Of a stretch of DNA of 60,319 nucleotides, positions 51,723-60,268 are shown piece by piece. Each line of letters opens with the position of its first letter. The stretch's first letter is position 1. The position numbers were made by a program, and so were the translations under genes. The stretch covers positions 1-60,319 of the forward strand of contig JAEYZN010000040.1 in assembly GCA_023428025.1 (NCBI GenBank), given 5' to 3'. The stretch comes from Bacillota bacterium (GTDB lineage Bacteria > Bacillota > Clostridia > Christensenellales > SZUA-584). Below the pieces are notes generated by a model. It made no database searches. It was not told the DNA's origin and was given only the letters and a program-made list of their open reading frames with translations.

Positions 51723-52379
51723 ATGTATCGGGTTATAATCGTAGACGATGATCCGATGGTCAGATATATCAACCGTTCATTGGTGGAAGAGAATGCCGCG
51801 TTCCGCGTGATGGAAGAGTTCTGCAACGGCAGAGAGGCCCTGGCCTATTTGAGCAAGCAGCCGGCCGACCTGTTGATACTGGATATCAACATGCCGGGCT
51901 ACAGCGGGCTGGATCTGCTGCGGGATATCCGCGCACGGCGAATCGACACCGATGTCATTCTCATCACGGCCGCAAACGACACCAAAACGCTGGGCACAGC
52001 GCTTCGTTTGGGCGCGATCGACTATCTGGTCAAACCTTTCAAACCCGCCCGTTTCCATCAGACACTGGACAAATACATACGCTACATGGAGGCGCTTGGC
52101 GCAGACGCGCGCACAGGCCTGCTCGCCATGGACTACACGCTGCATGCCGTTCCGGCTGTGACCAAGGGCGTGCAGGACGAAACGCTGGAGAAAATCCTGC
52201 AGCAGTTCAAGCAGTCCACCAAAGGCCGGTCTGTTGAGGAGCTGGCGGAAAGCGTGGAGCTTTCGCGCGTGACCGTGCGCCGCTATATGAAGTATCTACT
52301 GGATACCGGGCAGGTGACCAGCAGCATCAACTACAATACGGGGGGGCGCCCCTGTATCATCTACCATCTGGCTAAATGA
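51723..52379 (+). CDS. CitB/DcuR-like response regulator, canonical
   Basis: A protein of 218 residues. The receiver is complete: IVDDDPM acidic residues, Asp in LLILDINMPGYSGLDLL, Thr in LITAAND and Lys in VKPFKP. The HTH domain has SVEELAESVELSRVTVRRYMKYLLDTGQVTSSINYNTGGRPC, parallel to the upstream regulator. In this family a DcuS/CitA-type membrane kinase senses C4-dicarboxylates or citrate; none is encoded in the window. The start follows GGGGGAAAGACAT. The gene is 40 bases after its paralogue and about 45 bases before abfD. Control of the succinate-to-butyrate genes is the natural inference. Confidence 0.88.
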   Translation: MYRVIIVDDDPMVRYINRSLVEENAAFRVMEEFCNGREALAYLSKQPADLLILDINMPGYSGLDLLRDIRARRIDTDVILITAANDTKTLGTALRLGAIDYLVKPFKPARFHQTLDKYIRYMEALGADARTGLLAMDYTLHAVPAVTKGVQDETLEKILQQFKQSTKGRSVEELAESVELSRVTVRRYMKYLLDTGQVTSSINYNTGGRPCIIYHLAK

Positions 52380-52424
52380 AAGCGAAAGGCTTTGCCTATT
52401 AACCCGGAGAAAGGAATAATTATC

Positions 52425-53873
52425 ATGGCACTTATGACAGGAGAACAGTACATCGAGAGTATCCGCAACCTCAAAATGGAGGTCTACATGTTCGGAAAGA
52501 AGGTGGAGTCTCCCGTTGACGATCCGATATTGCGTCCCTCGCTCAACTCCGTCCGCATGACGTATGATCTGGCGCAGATGCCCGAATATGAGGACCTGAT
52601 GACCGTCACTTTGGAAGACGGCCGCAAGATCAACCGCTTTACGAATATACACCGCAGCCCGCAAGACCTGATCAAGAAGGTCAAGATGCAGCGGCTTTTG
52701 GGCCAGCAGACGGCGGCCTGCTTCCAGCGCTGCGTGGGCATGGACGCCTTCAACGCCGTTTACAGCACCACGTTTGAGACCGATAAGAAATACGGCACCA
52801 GCTATCACGACAACTTCGTCAAGTTCATGACATACTGCCAGGACAACGACCTGACCATAGACGGCGCCATGACCGACCCCAAAGGAGACCGTTCCCTCGC
52901 GCCGCATGCCCAGGCAGACCCGGATATGTTCCTGCGCGTGGTGGAGCAGCGCCCGGACGGCATCGTGGTGCGCGGCGCCAAGGCGCACCAGACCGGCGTG
53001 CTGAACTCGCACGAGGTGATCGTGATGCCCACGCAAGCGATGAGACCCGAGGACAAGGACTATGCCGTGAGCTTTGCCGTGCCGATGGACACGCCGGGCC
53101 TGTTCATGATCATCGGCCGCCAGTCCTGCGACACCCGCAAGCTGGAAGGCTCCGAGCTGGATGTCGGCAACGCGGAATTCGGCGGCGTGGAAGCGCTGAC
53201 CATATTCGACGACGTGTTTGTCCCGAACGACCGTATCTTCCTTAACGGCGAAGTGGAGTTCGCGGGCATGCTGGTGGAACGCTTCGCGGGCTATCACCGC
53301 CAGAGCTACGGCGGCTGCAAGGTGGGCGTCGGCGACGTGCTGATCGGCGCGGCGGCTGTGGCGGCGGATTACAACGGCGCGGCCAAGGCCTCCCACATCA
53401 AAGACAAGCTGATCGAGATGACGCATCTCAACGAGACGCTTTACGCCTGCGGCATCGCCTGCTCCGCCGAGGGGCACGCCACCGCGTCGGGCAACTACAT
53501 GATTGACCTGCTGCTGGCCAACGTCTGCAAGCAGAACGTGACGCGCTTCCCGTACGAGATCGTGCGGCTGGCCGAGGACATCGCGGGCGGCATCATGGTC
53601 ACCGCGCCGTCCGAGAAGGACTTCCGCGATCCGAAGCTGGGCAAATATGTCGACAAGTATCTGAGGGGCGTGGCGGACGTGCCCACCGAAGACCGGCTGC
53701 GCATCCTGCGCCTGATCGAAAACCTGGCGCTGGGCACGGCGGCGGTCGGTTACCGGACGGAATCCATGCATGGCGCGGGTTCGCCGCAGGCGCAGCGCAT
53801 CATGATCGCCCGTCAGGGAAATCTTGAGATGAAGAAACAGCTGGCGAAAAAAATCGCCCGCATCGGCAAGTAG
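52425..53873 (+). CDS. abfD: 4-hydroxybutyryl-CoA dehydratase / vinylacetyl-CoA isomerase
   Basis: A protein of 482 residues that converts 4-hydroxybutyryl-CoA to crotonyl-CoA by a radical mechanism with [4Fe-4S] and FAD. The known cluster ligands of the Clostridium enzyme fall in place: Cys99 and Cys103 in AACFQRCVG, then the His and Cys seven residues apart in GYHRQSYGGCKVG. The FAD-binding acyl-CoA dehydrogenase-like core covers most of the chain. I chose the ATG at 52425 (MALMTGEQYIES), giving ligand numbers equal to the characterised enzyme. It is followed by an Fe-S assembly-like gene. Confidence 0.96.
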   Translation: MALMTGEQYIESIRNLKMEVYMFGKKVESPVDDPILRPSLNSVRMTYDLAQMPEYEDLMTVTLEDGRKINRFTNIHRSPQDLIKKVKMQRLLGQQTAACFQRCVGMDAFNAVYSTTFETDKKYGTSYHDNFVKFMTYCQDNDLTIDGAMTDPKGDRSLAPHAQADPDMFLRVVEQRPDGIVVRGAKAHQTGVLNSHEVIVMPTQAMRPEDKDYAVSFAVPMDTPGLFMIIGRQSCDTRKLEGSELDVGNAEFGGVEALTIFDDVFVPNDRIFLNGEVEFAGMLVERFAGYHRQSYGGCKVGVGDVLIGAAAVAADYNGAAKASHIKDKLIEMTHLNETLYACGIACSAEGHATASGNYMIDLLLANVCKQNVTRFPYEIVRLAEDIAGGIMVTAPSEKDFRDPKLGKYVDKYLRGVADVPTEDRLRILRLIENLALGTAAVGYRTESMHGAGSPQAQRIMIARQGNLEMKKQLAKKIARIGK

Positions 53874-53895
53874 GTATACATCAGGAGGAGAACGC

Positions 53896-54195
53896 ATGGC
53901 GGAAACGCTGCTTGAACGGGTGGAACAGGTGCTCGCCGAGCATGTCCGGCCCGCGATGGGAGAGCATCAGGGAGACGTCGAGGTCAAAAGCCTGGAGGAC
54001 GGCGTGCTGAAGCTGCGCTTTCTGGGCCAATGCAGCGGCTGCCCCGGCGCAAGGCTGACGCTGGAAGGCCTGGTTGCCGCCCAGATCAAGGACGCTTTGC
54101 CCGAAATCAGGGACGTGGTGCTGGTGACAGACATCAGCGACGAGCTGTGGGATGCCGCGCGCACCCTGCTGCGCCGCCGCCATGCCTCCAGCTAG
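53896..54195 (+). CDS. NifU C-terminal domain-like protein
   Basis: A protein of 99 residues equal to the NifU/NfuA C-terminal scaffold domain, but with the CxxC written as CSGCPGARLTLEG in the middle. Such proteins hand over [4Fe-4S] clusters. The gene lies 22 bases after abfD, whose product needs a labile [4Fe-4S] cluster, so a dedicated supply role is plausible. AGGAGG precedes the ATG. The next gene starts one base after its stop. Confidence 0.8.
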   Translation: MAETLLERVEQVLAEHVRPAMGEHQGDVEVKSLEDGVLKLRFLGQCSGCPGARLTLEGLVAAQIKDALPEIRDVVLVTDISDELWDAARTLLRRRHASS

Positions 54196-54196
54196 C

Positions 54197-54484
54197 ATGA
54201 TGATCGGCATCAAGTATTGCGGCGGGTGCAATCCCCGGTACGACCGCACGGCGCTGGCCGCCCGGCTCAAGACGGACCTGCCGCATGCGCAGATCGCGGG
54301 CGCGGGAGACCGTCAGGATTATGTGGTGGTGCTGTGCGGCTGCAGCAGCGCCTGCGTGGCGCATGCGCATGTGACCGGCAGGCTGGGCAAAAGCGTGCTG
54401 ACGGATGACAAGGATTACGCGCCGTTGCTGGAAAAGCTCCGGGCTCTGGCCGAGGCGCCCCCGCAGTCCGATGAACAGAGATAA
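54197..54484 (+). CDS. Small cysteine-containing protein of unknown function next to abfD
   Basis: A protein of 95 residues, MMIGIKYCGGCNPRYDRTAL at the start, then VVVLCGCSSACVAHA in the middle. The CGGCNPxYDR motif with a second CGCSSAC set suggests metal or Fe-S binding, or thiol chemistry. No known enzyme motif is recognised. There is no separate ribosome site; the start is one base after the NifU-like stop, so translation is coupled. It is followed 19 bases later by the CoA-transferase. A link with dehydratase maturation is inference from position only. Confidence 0.7.
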   Translation: MMIGIKYCGGCNPRYDRTALAARLKTDLPHAQIAGAGDRQDYVVVLCGCSSACVAHAHVTGRLGKSVLTDDKDYAPLLEKLRALAEAPPQSDEQR

Positions 54485-54503
54485 AGTTTAAGGAGAGAGC
54501 GAC

Positions 54504-55805
54504 ATGGATTGGAAGGATATATACTGGTCCCGGCTGACGACAGCCGACGAGGCTGTGAAGCACATCAAATCGGGCAACCGTGTGGTGATTGGCCACGCGA
54601 CCGGCGAACCCACTTATCTGATCGACGCGATGGTCAAAAACGCGGCGGCCTACGAGAACGTGGAGATCATTCACATGGTGGCGATGGGCACCGCGGAATA
54701 CTGCCAGCCCGGCATGGAGAAGCACTTCCGGCATAACGCACTGTTTCTGGGCGGCTCCACGCGCGCGGCGTGCGCCGACGGACGGGCGGACATGATCCCC
54801 GTGTATTTCTCCAAGGAGCCGGAGCTGCTGCGCACCCGCTCCGTGCCGGACGTGGCGCTGGTGCAGGTGTCCCCGCCGGACAAACACGGCTATTGCAGCC
54901 TCGGCATCTCGGTGGACTACACGCTGGAGGGCGTCAAACAGTCCAAGATCGTCATCGCGCAGGTCAACAAGAATATGCCGCGCACGCATGGCAACACGTT
55001 TGTCCATGTGAGCGAGCTGACGCATATCGTGGAGCACGACGCGCCGCTTATCGAGCTGCCGCCGCCGAAGATCACGGATGTGGAAAAGCTGATCGGCCAG
55101 AACTGCGCGTCGCTCGTGAACGACGGAGACTGCCTGCAGCTGGGCATCGGCGCGATACCCGACGCCGTGCTGCTGTTCCTTAAGGATAAGCAGGACCTCG
55201 GCATTCACAGCGAGATGTTCTCGGACGGCGTGGTGGAGCTGGTGGAGGCGGGCGTCATCACCAATAAGAAGAAGACGCTGCATCCGGGCAAATGCATCGC
55301 CACGTTCCTGATGGGCACGCGGCGGCTTTACGACTACGTGAACGACAACCCGGCTGTGGAGATGTATCCCGTGGACTACGTGAACGACCCCATCGTGATC
55401 GCCAAAAACGACAACCTTGTGTCCATCAACTCCTGCGTGCAGGTGGACCTGATGGGCCAGGTGGTGTCCACCAGCGTGGGGCACCGGCAGATCAGCGGCG
55501 TGGGCGGCCAGGTGGACTTTGTGCGCGGCGCGACCCTGAGCCGCGGCGGGCGCAGCATCATGGCGATGCCGTCCACAGCCAAGGGCAAGGTCTCCAAGAT
55601 CGTACCCATCATCGATGAGGGCGCAGCGGTGACCACCTCGCGCTACGATGTGCAGTATGTGGTGACGGAATACGGCGTCGCGAACCTGCGCTACCTGAAC
55701 CTGCGGGAGCGCGCCATCGCTCTGATCGGCATCGCGCATCCGGATTTCCGCCCGCAGCTGATCGAATTCTTCGAGAATAAATTCAAATGCAAATACGAGG
55801 GCTAA
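54504..55805 (+). CDS. abfT: 4-hydroxybutyrate CoA-transferase
   Basis: A protein of 433 residues of the acetyl-CoA hydrolase/transferase family (Cat2/AbfT). It moves CoA from acetyl-CoA or butyryl-CoA to 4-hydroxybutyrate. Recognisable segments are RVVIGHATGEPTYLIDAM, GCxS-like LQLGIGAIPDAVL, the catalytic Glu in LGIHSEMFSDGVVELVE, and SGVGGQVDFVRGA near the end. It is clearly distinct from the Cat1-like enzyme at 47594. AGGAGAG precedes the ATG. It lies between the abfD maturation-like genes and the dehydrogenase that makes its substrate. Confidence 0.93.
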   Translation: MDWKDIYWSRLTTADEAVKHIKSGNRVVIGHATGEPTYLIDAMVKNAAAYENVEIIHMVAMGTAEYCQPGMEKHFRHNALFLGGSTRAACADGRADMIPVYFSKEPELLRTRSVPDVALVQVSPPDKHGYCSLGISVDYTLEGVKQSKIVIAQVNKNMPRTHGNTFVHVSELTHIVEHDAPLIELPPPKITDVEKLIGQNCASLVNDGDCLQLGIGAIPDAVLLFLKDKQDLGIHSEMFSDGVVELVEAGVITNKKKTLHPGKCIATFLMGTRRLYDYVNDNPAVEMYPVDYVNDPIVIAKNDNLVSINSCVQVDLMGQVVSTSVGHRQISGVGGQVDFVRGATLSRGGRSIMAMPSTAKGKVSKIVPIIDEGAAVTTSRYDVQYVVTEYGVANLRYLNLRERAIALIGIAHPDFRPQLIEFFENKFKCKYEG

Positions 55806-55817
55806 GGAGCAAAGCAC

Positions 55818-56930
55818 ATGAGACAACTATTGATCAAACCGGAAATCTACCAGTATGACACCTGCAAGGCGTTTTGCGAGGCCTTCGAAGTGGGTGAGGG
55901 AGACCTGATCATCACCAACGAGTACATCTACCGCCCGTTGTTTGACGCGCTGAACCTCAAGGCGGACGTGCTGTATCAGGAGAAATACGGTCTCGGCGAG
56001 CCGTCCGACGAGATGGCGGAAGCCATGTGCGCGGACATCAAGGGCAGCTACAAGCGCATCATCGCGATCGGCGGCGGCACCATCATCGATATCTCCAAGC
56101 TGTTCGCGCTGAAAAACGCGTCGCCCATCCTCGACCTGTTCGACCGCAAGGTGGAGCCGGTGAAGGACAAGAAGCTCATCCTCGTGCCCACCACGTGCGG
56201 CACCGGCAGCGAGGTCACCAACATCTCGATACTCGAGCTGAAAAGCCGCCACACCAAGCAGGGCCTCGCGGTGGATGAGCTGTTCGCGGACTGCGCGGTG
56301 CTGATCCCCGAGCTGCTCAGCGGCCTGCCGTTCAGGTTCTTCGCGACCAGCTCCATCGACGCGCTGATCCACGCGCTGGAATCCAGCCTGTCGCCCAAGG
56401 CCACGCCCTATTCCGAGATGTTCGGCTACAAGGCCATCGAGATGATCCTCAAAGGGTATAAGGAGATCGCGGCGAAGGGGCAGGATGCCCGCCTGCCGCT
56501 GCTCAAGGACTTCCTGATCGCCAGCAACTACGCGGGCATCGCGTTTGGCAACGCGGGCTGCGCGGCGGTGCACGCCATGAGCTATCCGCTGGGCGGCATG
56601 TACCACGTGCCCCACGGCGAAGCGAATTACTGCCTGCTCATCGGCGTATTCAGGGCTTACATGGCGATAGACCCGAACGGCCGCATCGCCAAAATGAACC
56701 GCTTTATCGCGGACATTCTGGGCTGCGCGGAGGACGTGGTGTATGAGGAGATGGAGAAGTTGCTGAGCCAGATCATACAGCGCAAGCCGCTGCGCGAATA
56801 CGGCGTGACGGAAGCCAATCTGAAAGAGTTCACAGAATCCGTGATGACCAAGCAGGGCCGGCTGATGGCGAACAACTACGTCGCGCTGGACGAAGCCGCC
56901 GTATACGGCATCTACAAAGCGCTTTATTAA
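55818..56930 (+). CDS. 4hbD: NAD-dependent 4-hydroxybutyrate dehydrogenase (iron-type alcohol dehydrogenase)
   Basis: A protein of 370 residues that reduces succinate semialdehyde to 4-hydroxybutyrate. Group III alcohol dehydrogenase features: IIAIGGGTIIDISKLFAL (nucleotide site), LVPTTCGTGSEVTN, and metal ligands in SIDALIHALESSLS and NAGCAAVHAMSYPLGGMYHVPHGEAN. Length and sequence resemble 4HbD of Clostridium kluyveri. It begins 12 bases after abfT behind AAGGAGC. A 159-base repeat follows directly after its stop. Confidence 0.93.
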   Translation: MRQLLIKPEIYQYDTCKAFCEAFEVGEGDLIITNEYIYRPLFDALNLKADVLYQEKYGLGEPSDEMAEAMCADIKGSYKRIIAIGGGTIIDISKLFALKNASPILDLFDRKVEPVKDKKLILVPTTCGTGSEVTNISILELKSRHTKQGLAVDELFADCAVLIPELLSGLPFRFFATSSIDALIHALESSLSPKATPYSEMFGYKAIEMILKGYKEIAAKGQDARLPLLKDFLIASNYAGIAFGNAGCAAVHAMSYPLGGMYHVPHGEANYCLLIGVFRAYMAIDPNGRIAKMNRFIADILGCAEDVVYEEMEKLLSQIIQRKPLREYGVTEANLKEFTESVMTKQGRLMANNYVALDEAAVYGIYKALY

Positions 56931-57089
56931 GGAACGCTGATTAATTCGGAACGCCGTCTTGGCGGCCAATTTTGCGCCCTGCTGTGTCGCTAAAACCTTG
57001 AAATAGCGCTGCTATTCCTTCGGTTTTGCTCCTTGCAGGACACAAAACTATCTCGCCAATCCGTCATTCCTCATCTAATCAGTGTTTCC
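56931..57089. repeat. MITE-like repeat, copy 1
   Basis: This 159-base element has inverted ends (CTGATTA near the left, TAATCAG near the right). Internal complementarity includes TTGGCG/CGCCAA, AAAACC/GGTTTT and AATAGC/GCTATT, so it folds into one long imperfect hairpin. A second copy, with most positions identical by eye, lies at 58268-58425. It fills the gap between 4hbD and bcd. Confidence 0.75.
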
Positions 57090-57126
57090 CAAAAAACAGT
57101 TTTATTTTTAAGAGAGGGAGAAAAGA

Positions 57127-58269
57127 ATGGATTTTCTACTGTCTAACGAACATAAGATGGCGCGCGATCTGTTCCGGGAGTTTGCCGAGAACGAGGTAAA
57201 GCCTCTCGCGCAGGAGATCGACGAAGAGGAACGCTTTCCCCGCGAGACGGTGGAGAAGCTGAAAAGGTACGGCTTCCTGGGCATACCCTTCCCGAAGGAG
57301 TACGACGGGCAGGGCTGCGACACGTTCACGTACGCGATGTGCGTGGAAGAGCTCTCGCGCGTGTGCGCCACCACCGGCGTGATCGTGTCCGCGCATACGT
57401 CGCTCTGCGGCGACCCGCTGAGCAAGTACGGCACGCCCGACCAGAAGGCCAAATACCTGACGCCCGTGGCGCGCGGCGAGAAGCTGGGCGCGTTCGGCCT
57501 CACCGAACCCGGCGCGGGCACGGACGCATCCGGCCAGCAGACCAGGGCGGTGCTGGAGGGCGACCATTACGTGCTGAACGGCAGCAAGATATTTATCACG
57601 AACGGCGGCGAAGCGGGAACGTATATCATCTTCGCGATGACGGACAAGGCGAAGGGCACCAAGGGCATCTCCGCGTTCATCGTGGACGCCGACGCTCCCG
57701 GCTTTTCCATCGGCAAGAAGGAGCTGAAGATGGGCATCCGCGGCTCCGCCACCACCGAGCTGATATTCACCAACTGCATCGTGCCCAAGGAAAACCTGCT
57801 GAGCGCCGAGGGCAAGGGTTTCGCCATCGCCATGGGCACGCTGGACGGCGGGCGCATCGGCATTGCGGCGCAGGCGCTGGGCATCGCGCAGGGCGCGCTG
57901 GATGAGACCATCGCGTATGTGAAGACGCGCAAGCAGTTTGGCAGGCCGCTGTCGGCATTCCAGAACACGCAGTTCGTGCTGGCCGAGCTGTATGCGAAGG
58001 TGGAAGCCGCGCGGCTGCTGGTCTACAAAGCGGCGCTGGCGAAGGACAGCGGAACGGGGCGGTTCTCCGTGGAAGCCGCGTGCGCCAAGCTAACGGCGGC
58101 ACAGACGGCGATGGAAGTCACCACCAAGTGCGTGCAGCTGTTCGGCGGTTATGGCTATACGCGCGAGTACCCGGTGGAGCGCATGATGCGCGACGCGAAG
58201 ATCACCGAGATATACGAAGGGACCAGCGAAGTGCAGCGCATGGTCATTGCGGCGTCCCTGCTTAAGTAA
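57127..58269 (+). CDS. bcd: Butyryl-CoA dehydrogenase (acyl-CoA dehydrogenase family)
   Basis: A protein of 380 residues that reduces crotonyl-CoA to butyryl-CoA with electrons from Etf. Signatures: GAFGLTEPGAGTDASG, then IFITNGGEAGTYIIFAMTD, QALGIAQGALDETIAYVKTRKQFG, QLFGGYGYTREYPVERMMRDAKI and the catalytic Glu in IYEGTSEVQRMVIA. With clostridial Etf this reaction can bifurcate electrons to ferredoxin. AGAGAGGG precedes the ATG. The gene is framed by two copies of the same repeat, the second overlapping its stop codon. Confidence 0.95.
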   Translation: MDFLLSNEHKMARDLFREFAENEVKPLAQEIDEEERFPRETVEKLKRYGFLGIPFPKEYDGQGCDTFTYAMCVEELSRVCATTGVIVSAHTSLCGDPLSKYGTPDQKAKYLTPVARGEKLGAFGLTEPGAGTDASGQQTRAVLEGDHYVLNGSKIFITNGGEAGTYIIFAMTDKAKGTKGISAFIVDADAPGFSIGKKELKMGIRGSATTELIFTNCIVPKENLLSAEGKGFAIAMGTLDGGRIGIAAQALGIAQGALDETIAYVKTRKQFGRPLSAFQNTQFVLAELYAKVEAARLLVYKAALAKDSGTGRFSVEAACAKLTAAQTAMEVTTKCVQLFGGYGYTREYPVERMMRDAKITEIYEGTSEVQRMVIAASLLK

Positions 58270-58425
58270 GCACTGATTAATTCGAAATGCTGTCCTGGCG
58301 GCCATTTTTGCGCTCTGCTGTGTCGTTAAAATCTTGAAATAGCGCTGCTATTCCTTCGATTTTACTCCTTGCAGAAGCACAAAACTATCTCGCCAATCCA
58401 GCGTTCCCCATTCAATCAGGGCTTA
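58268..58425. repeat. MITE-like repeat, copy 2
   Basis: This 158-base element begins at the bcd stop codon with AAGCACTGATTAATTCG and ends AATCAGGGCTTA, imperfect inverted ends. Its interior follows copy 1 closely (TGGCGGCCA, GCGCTGCTATTCCTTCG, ACAAAACTATCTCGCCAATCC), with scattered substitutions and short length differences. Confidence 0.75.
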
Positions 58426-58455
58426 CTCAAATAGACGAAAGGAACTGATAAAAAT

Positions 58456-59238
58456 ATGAATATAGTCATTTGCATCAAGCAGGTGCCCAACACCAACGAG
58501 GTGAAGCTGAATCCGGAAACGGGCACGCTGATCAGAGACGGCATCCCCAGCATCATCAACCCGGACGACAAGGCCGGTCTGGAAGCGGCGTTGGCGCTCA
58601 AGGACCAGTATGGCGCGCACGTGACCGTGATATCCATGGGGCCGCCGCAGGCGGAGCACGCGCTGCGCGAGGCGCTGGCCATGGGCGCGGACGAAGCGAT
58701 ACTCGTCACCGACCGCGCGTTTGGCGGCGCGGACACCTGGGCCACGTCGTCCACGCTGGCGTCGGCCATCCGCAAGCTGCCTTACGACCTCATCATCACC
58801 GGGCGGCAGGCGATAGACGGCGACACCGCGCAGGTGGGGCCGCAGATCGCGGAACACCTTGGCATCCCCAATATCAGCTATGCGGAAGAGATCAAGGTGG
58901 AAGAGGGCGGCATCGTGGTGAAACGCCAGTACGAGGACCGCTTCCACATCATATCGGCCAAGTTCCCCTGCCTCGTCACCGCGCTGGCGGAGATGAACAA
59001 GCCGCGCTACATGACGCCGGGCGGCATCTTCGACGCGTACCGCACCGCCGGGATCAAGAAGTGGTACCGCGCTGACCTGGATGTGGAGGACGGCAACATC
59101 GGCCTCAAGGGCTCGCCCACGCGGGTGTTCCGTTCGTTCACCAAGGAGCTCAAAGGCAAGGGACATGTGGTGGACATGGACCCCGGCGCGTCGGTATCGT
59201 GGTTGGTCGACAACTTGAAGAGCAAGCACATTCTATAG
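58456..59238 (+). CDS. etfB: Electron transfer flavoprotein beta subunit
   Basis: A protein of 260 residues, opening MNIVICIKQVPNTNEVKLN. The conserved EtfB signature region IITGRQAIDGDTAQVGPQIAEHLGIP is present near 115-140. With EtfA it binds FAD and, in butyrate-forming Clostridia, accepts NADH electrons and splits them between Bcd and ferredoxin. It begins 31 bases after the repeat with GAAAGGA as the ribosome site. EtfB-EtfA order follows Bcd as in other bcd-etf clusters, except for the inserted repeat. Confidence 0.95.
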   Translation: MNIVICIKQVPNTNEVKLNPETGTLIRDGIPSIINPDDKAGLEAALALKDQYGAHVTVISMGPPQAEHALREALAMGADEAILVTDRAFGGADTWATSSTLASAIRKLPYDLIITGRQAIDGDTAQVGPQIAEHLGIPNISYAEEIKVEEGGIVVKRQYEDRFHIISAKFPCLVTALAEMNKPRYMTPGGIFDAYRTAGIKKWYRADLDVEDGNIGLKGSPTRVFRSFTKELKGKGHVVDMDPGASVSWLVDNLKSKHIL

Positions 59239-59254
59239 AGGGGGACAACGCAGA

Positions 59255-60268
59255 ATGAATAAAGAAGCATATAAAGGTGTCTATGTGTTTGTCCAGCAGG
59301 TCGATGGCGTGGTCTCCGGCGTGTCGTTCGAGCTGATCGGCTGCGGCAAGAGGCTGGCGGACGATCTCGGAACGGAAGTGACCGCCGTGCTGCTTGGGCA
59401 CGATGTGGCGGCGCTGCCCGCTGAGCTCGCGAAATCCGGCGCGGACAGGGTGCTGGTGGTGGACGACCCCGGCCTTGAAACCTACATGACGGAGCCATAT
59501 ACCCATGTGATGGCGGAGATCATCCGGACGAAGAAGCCGGAGGTGGTGCTGTTCGGCGCGACGGCGATCGGGCGCGATCTGGCCCCGCGCGTATCGGCGC
59601 GCATCCACACGGGCCTGACGGCGGACTGCACCAAGCTGGACATCGACCCGGAAACCAAGAACCTCATGATGACCCGTCCGGCGTTTGGCGGCAACATCAT
59701 GGCGACCATACTCTGCCCCGCGCACCGGCCGCAGATGGCCACGGTACGCCCCGGCGTGATGCAGCGTCTGGAGCCAAAGGAAGGCGCAGCCTGCCCGGTG
59801 GAGAAACTGTACATCACGCTGCCTGAGGGCTGCCATAACGTCGAGATCAGGGAGATCGTGAAGAAGGCCCTGATCTGCGAGGATATCCAGTGCGCGGAGA
59901 TACTGGTGTCGGGCGGGCGCGGCCTCGGCGGGCCGGAGAACTTCCAGGTGCTGCACGACCTGGCCGACGCCATCGGCGGCACAGTGTGCGCGTCCCGCGC
60001 GGCGGTGGACGCGGGCTGGATCGAGAAGGACCGGCAGGTGGGTCAGACGGGCAAGACGGTGCGCCCCCGGGTGTACATCGCCTGCGGCATATCCGGCGCG
60101 ATCCAGCATCTCGCGGGCATGGAGGAGAGCGACATTATCATCGCCATCAACAAGGACAGCACCGCGCCCATCTTCGAGGTGGCGGATTACGGCATCGTGG
60201 GCGACCTGTTCAAGGTGCTGCCGGTGTTCGCCGAGGAAGCGAAGAAGGCGCTGGCGCTGAAAAAGTAA
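59255..60268 (+). CDS. etfA: Electron transfer flavoprotein alpha subunit
   Basis: A protein of 337 residues. The C-terminal FAD-binding domain has SGGRGLGGPENFQVLHDLADAIGG, ASRAAVDAGW, RQVGQTGKTVRPRVYIACGISGAIQHLAGM and INKDSTAPIFEVADYGIVGD, all diagnostic of EtfA. The start follows AGAGGGGGAC. It is the last gene visible; 51 bases after its stop the window ends without a clear terminator or new gene. Confidence 0.95.
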   Translation: MNKEAYKGVYVFVQQVDGVVSGVSFELIGCGKRLADDLGTEVTAVLLGHDVAALPAELAKSGADRVLVVDDPGLETYMTEPYTHVMAEIIRTKKPEVVLFGATAIGRDLAPRVSARIHTGLTADCTKLDIDPETKNLMMTRPAFGGNIMATILCPAHRPQMATVRPGVMQRLEPKEGAACPVEKLYITLPEGCHNVEIREIVKKALICEDIQCAEILVSGGRGLGGPENFQVLHDLADAIGGTVCASRAAVDAGWIEKDRQVGQTGKTVRPRVYIACGISGAIQHLAGMEESDIIIAINKDSTAPIFEVADYGIVGDLFKVLPVFAEEAKKALALKK

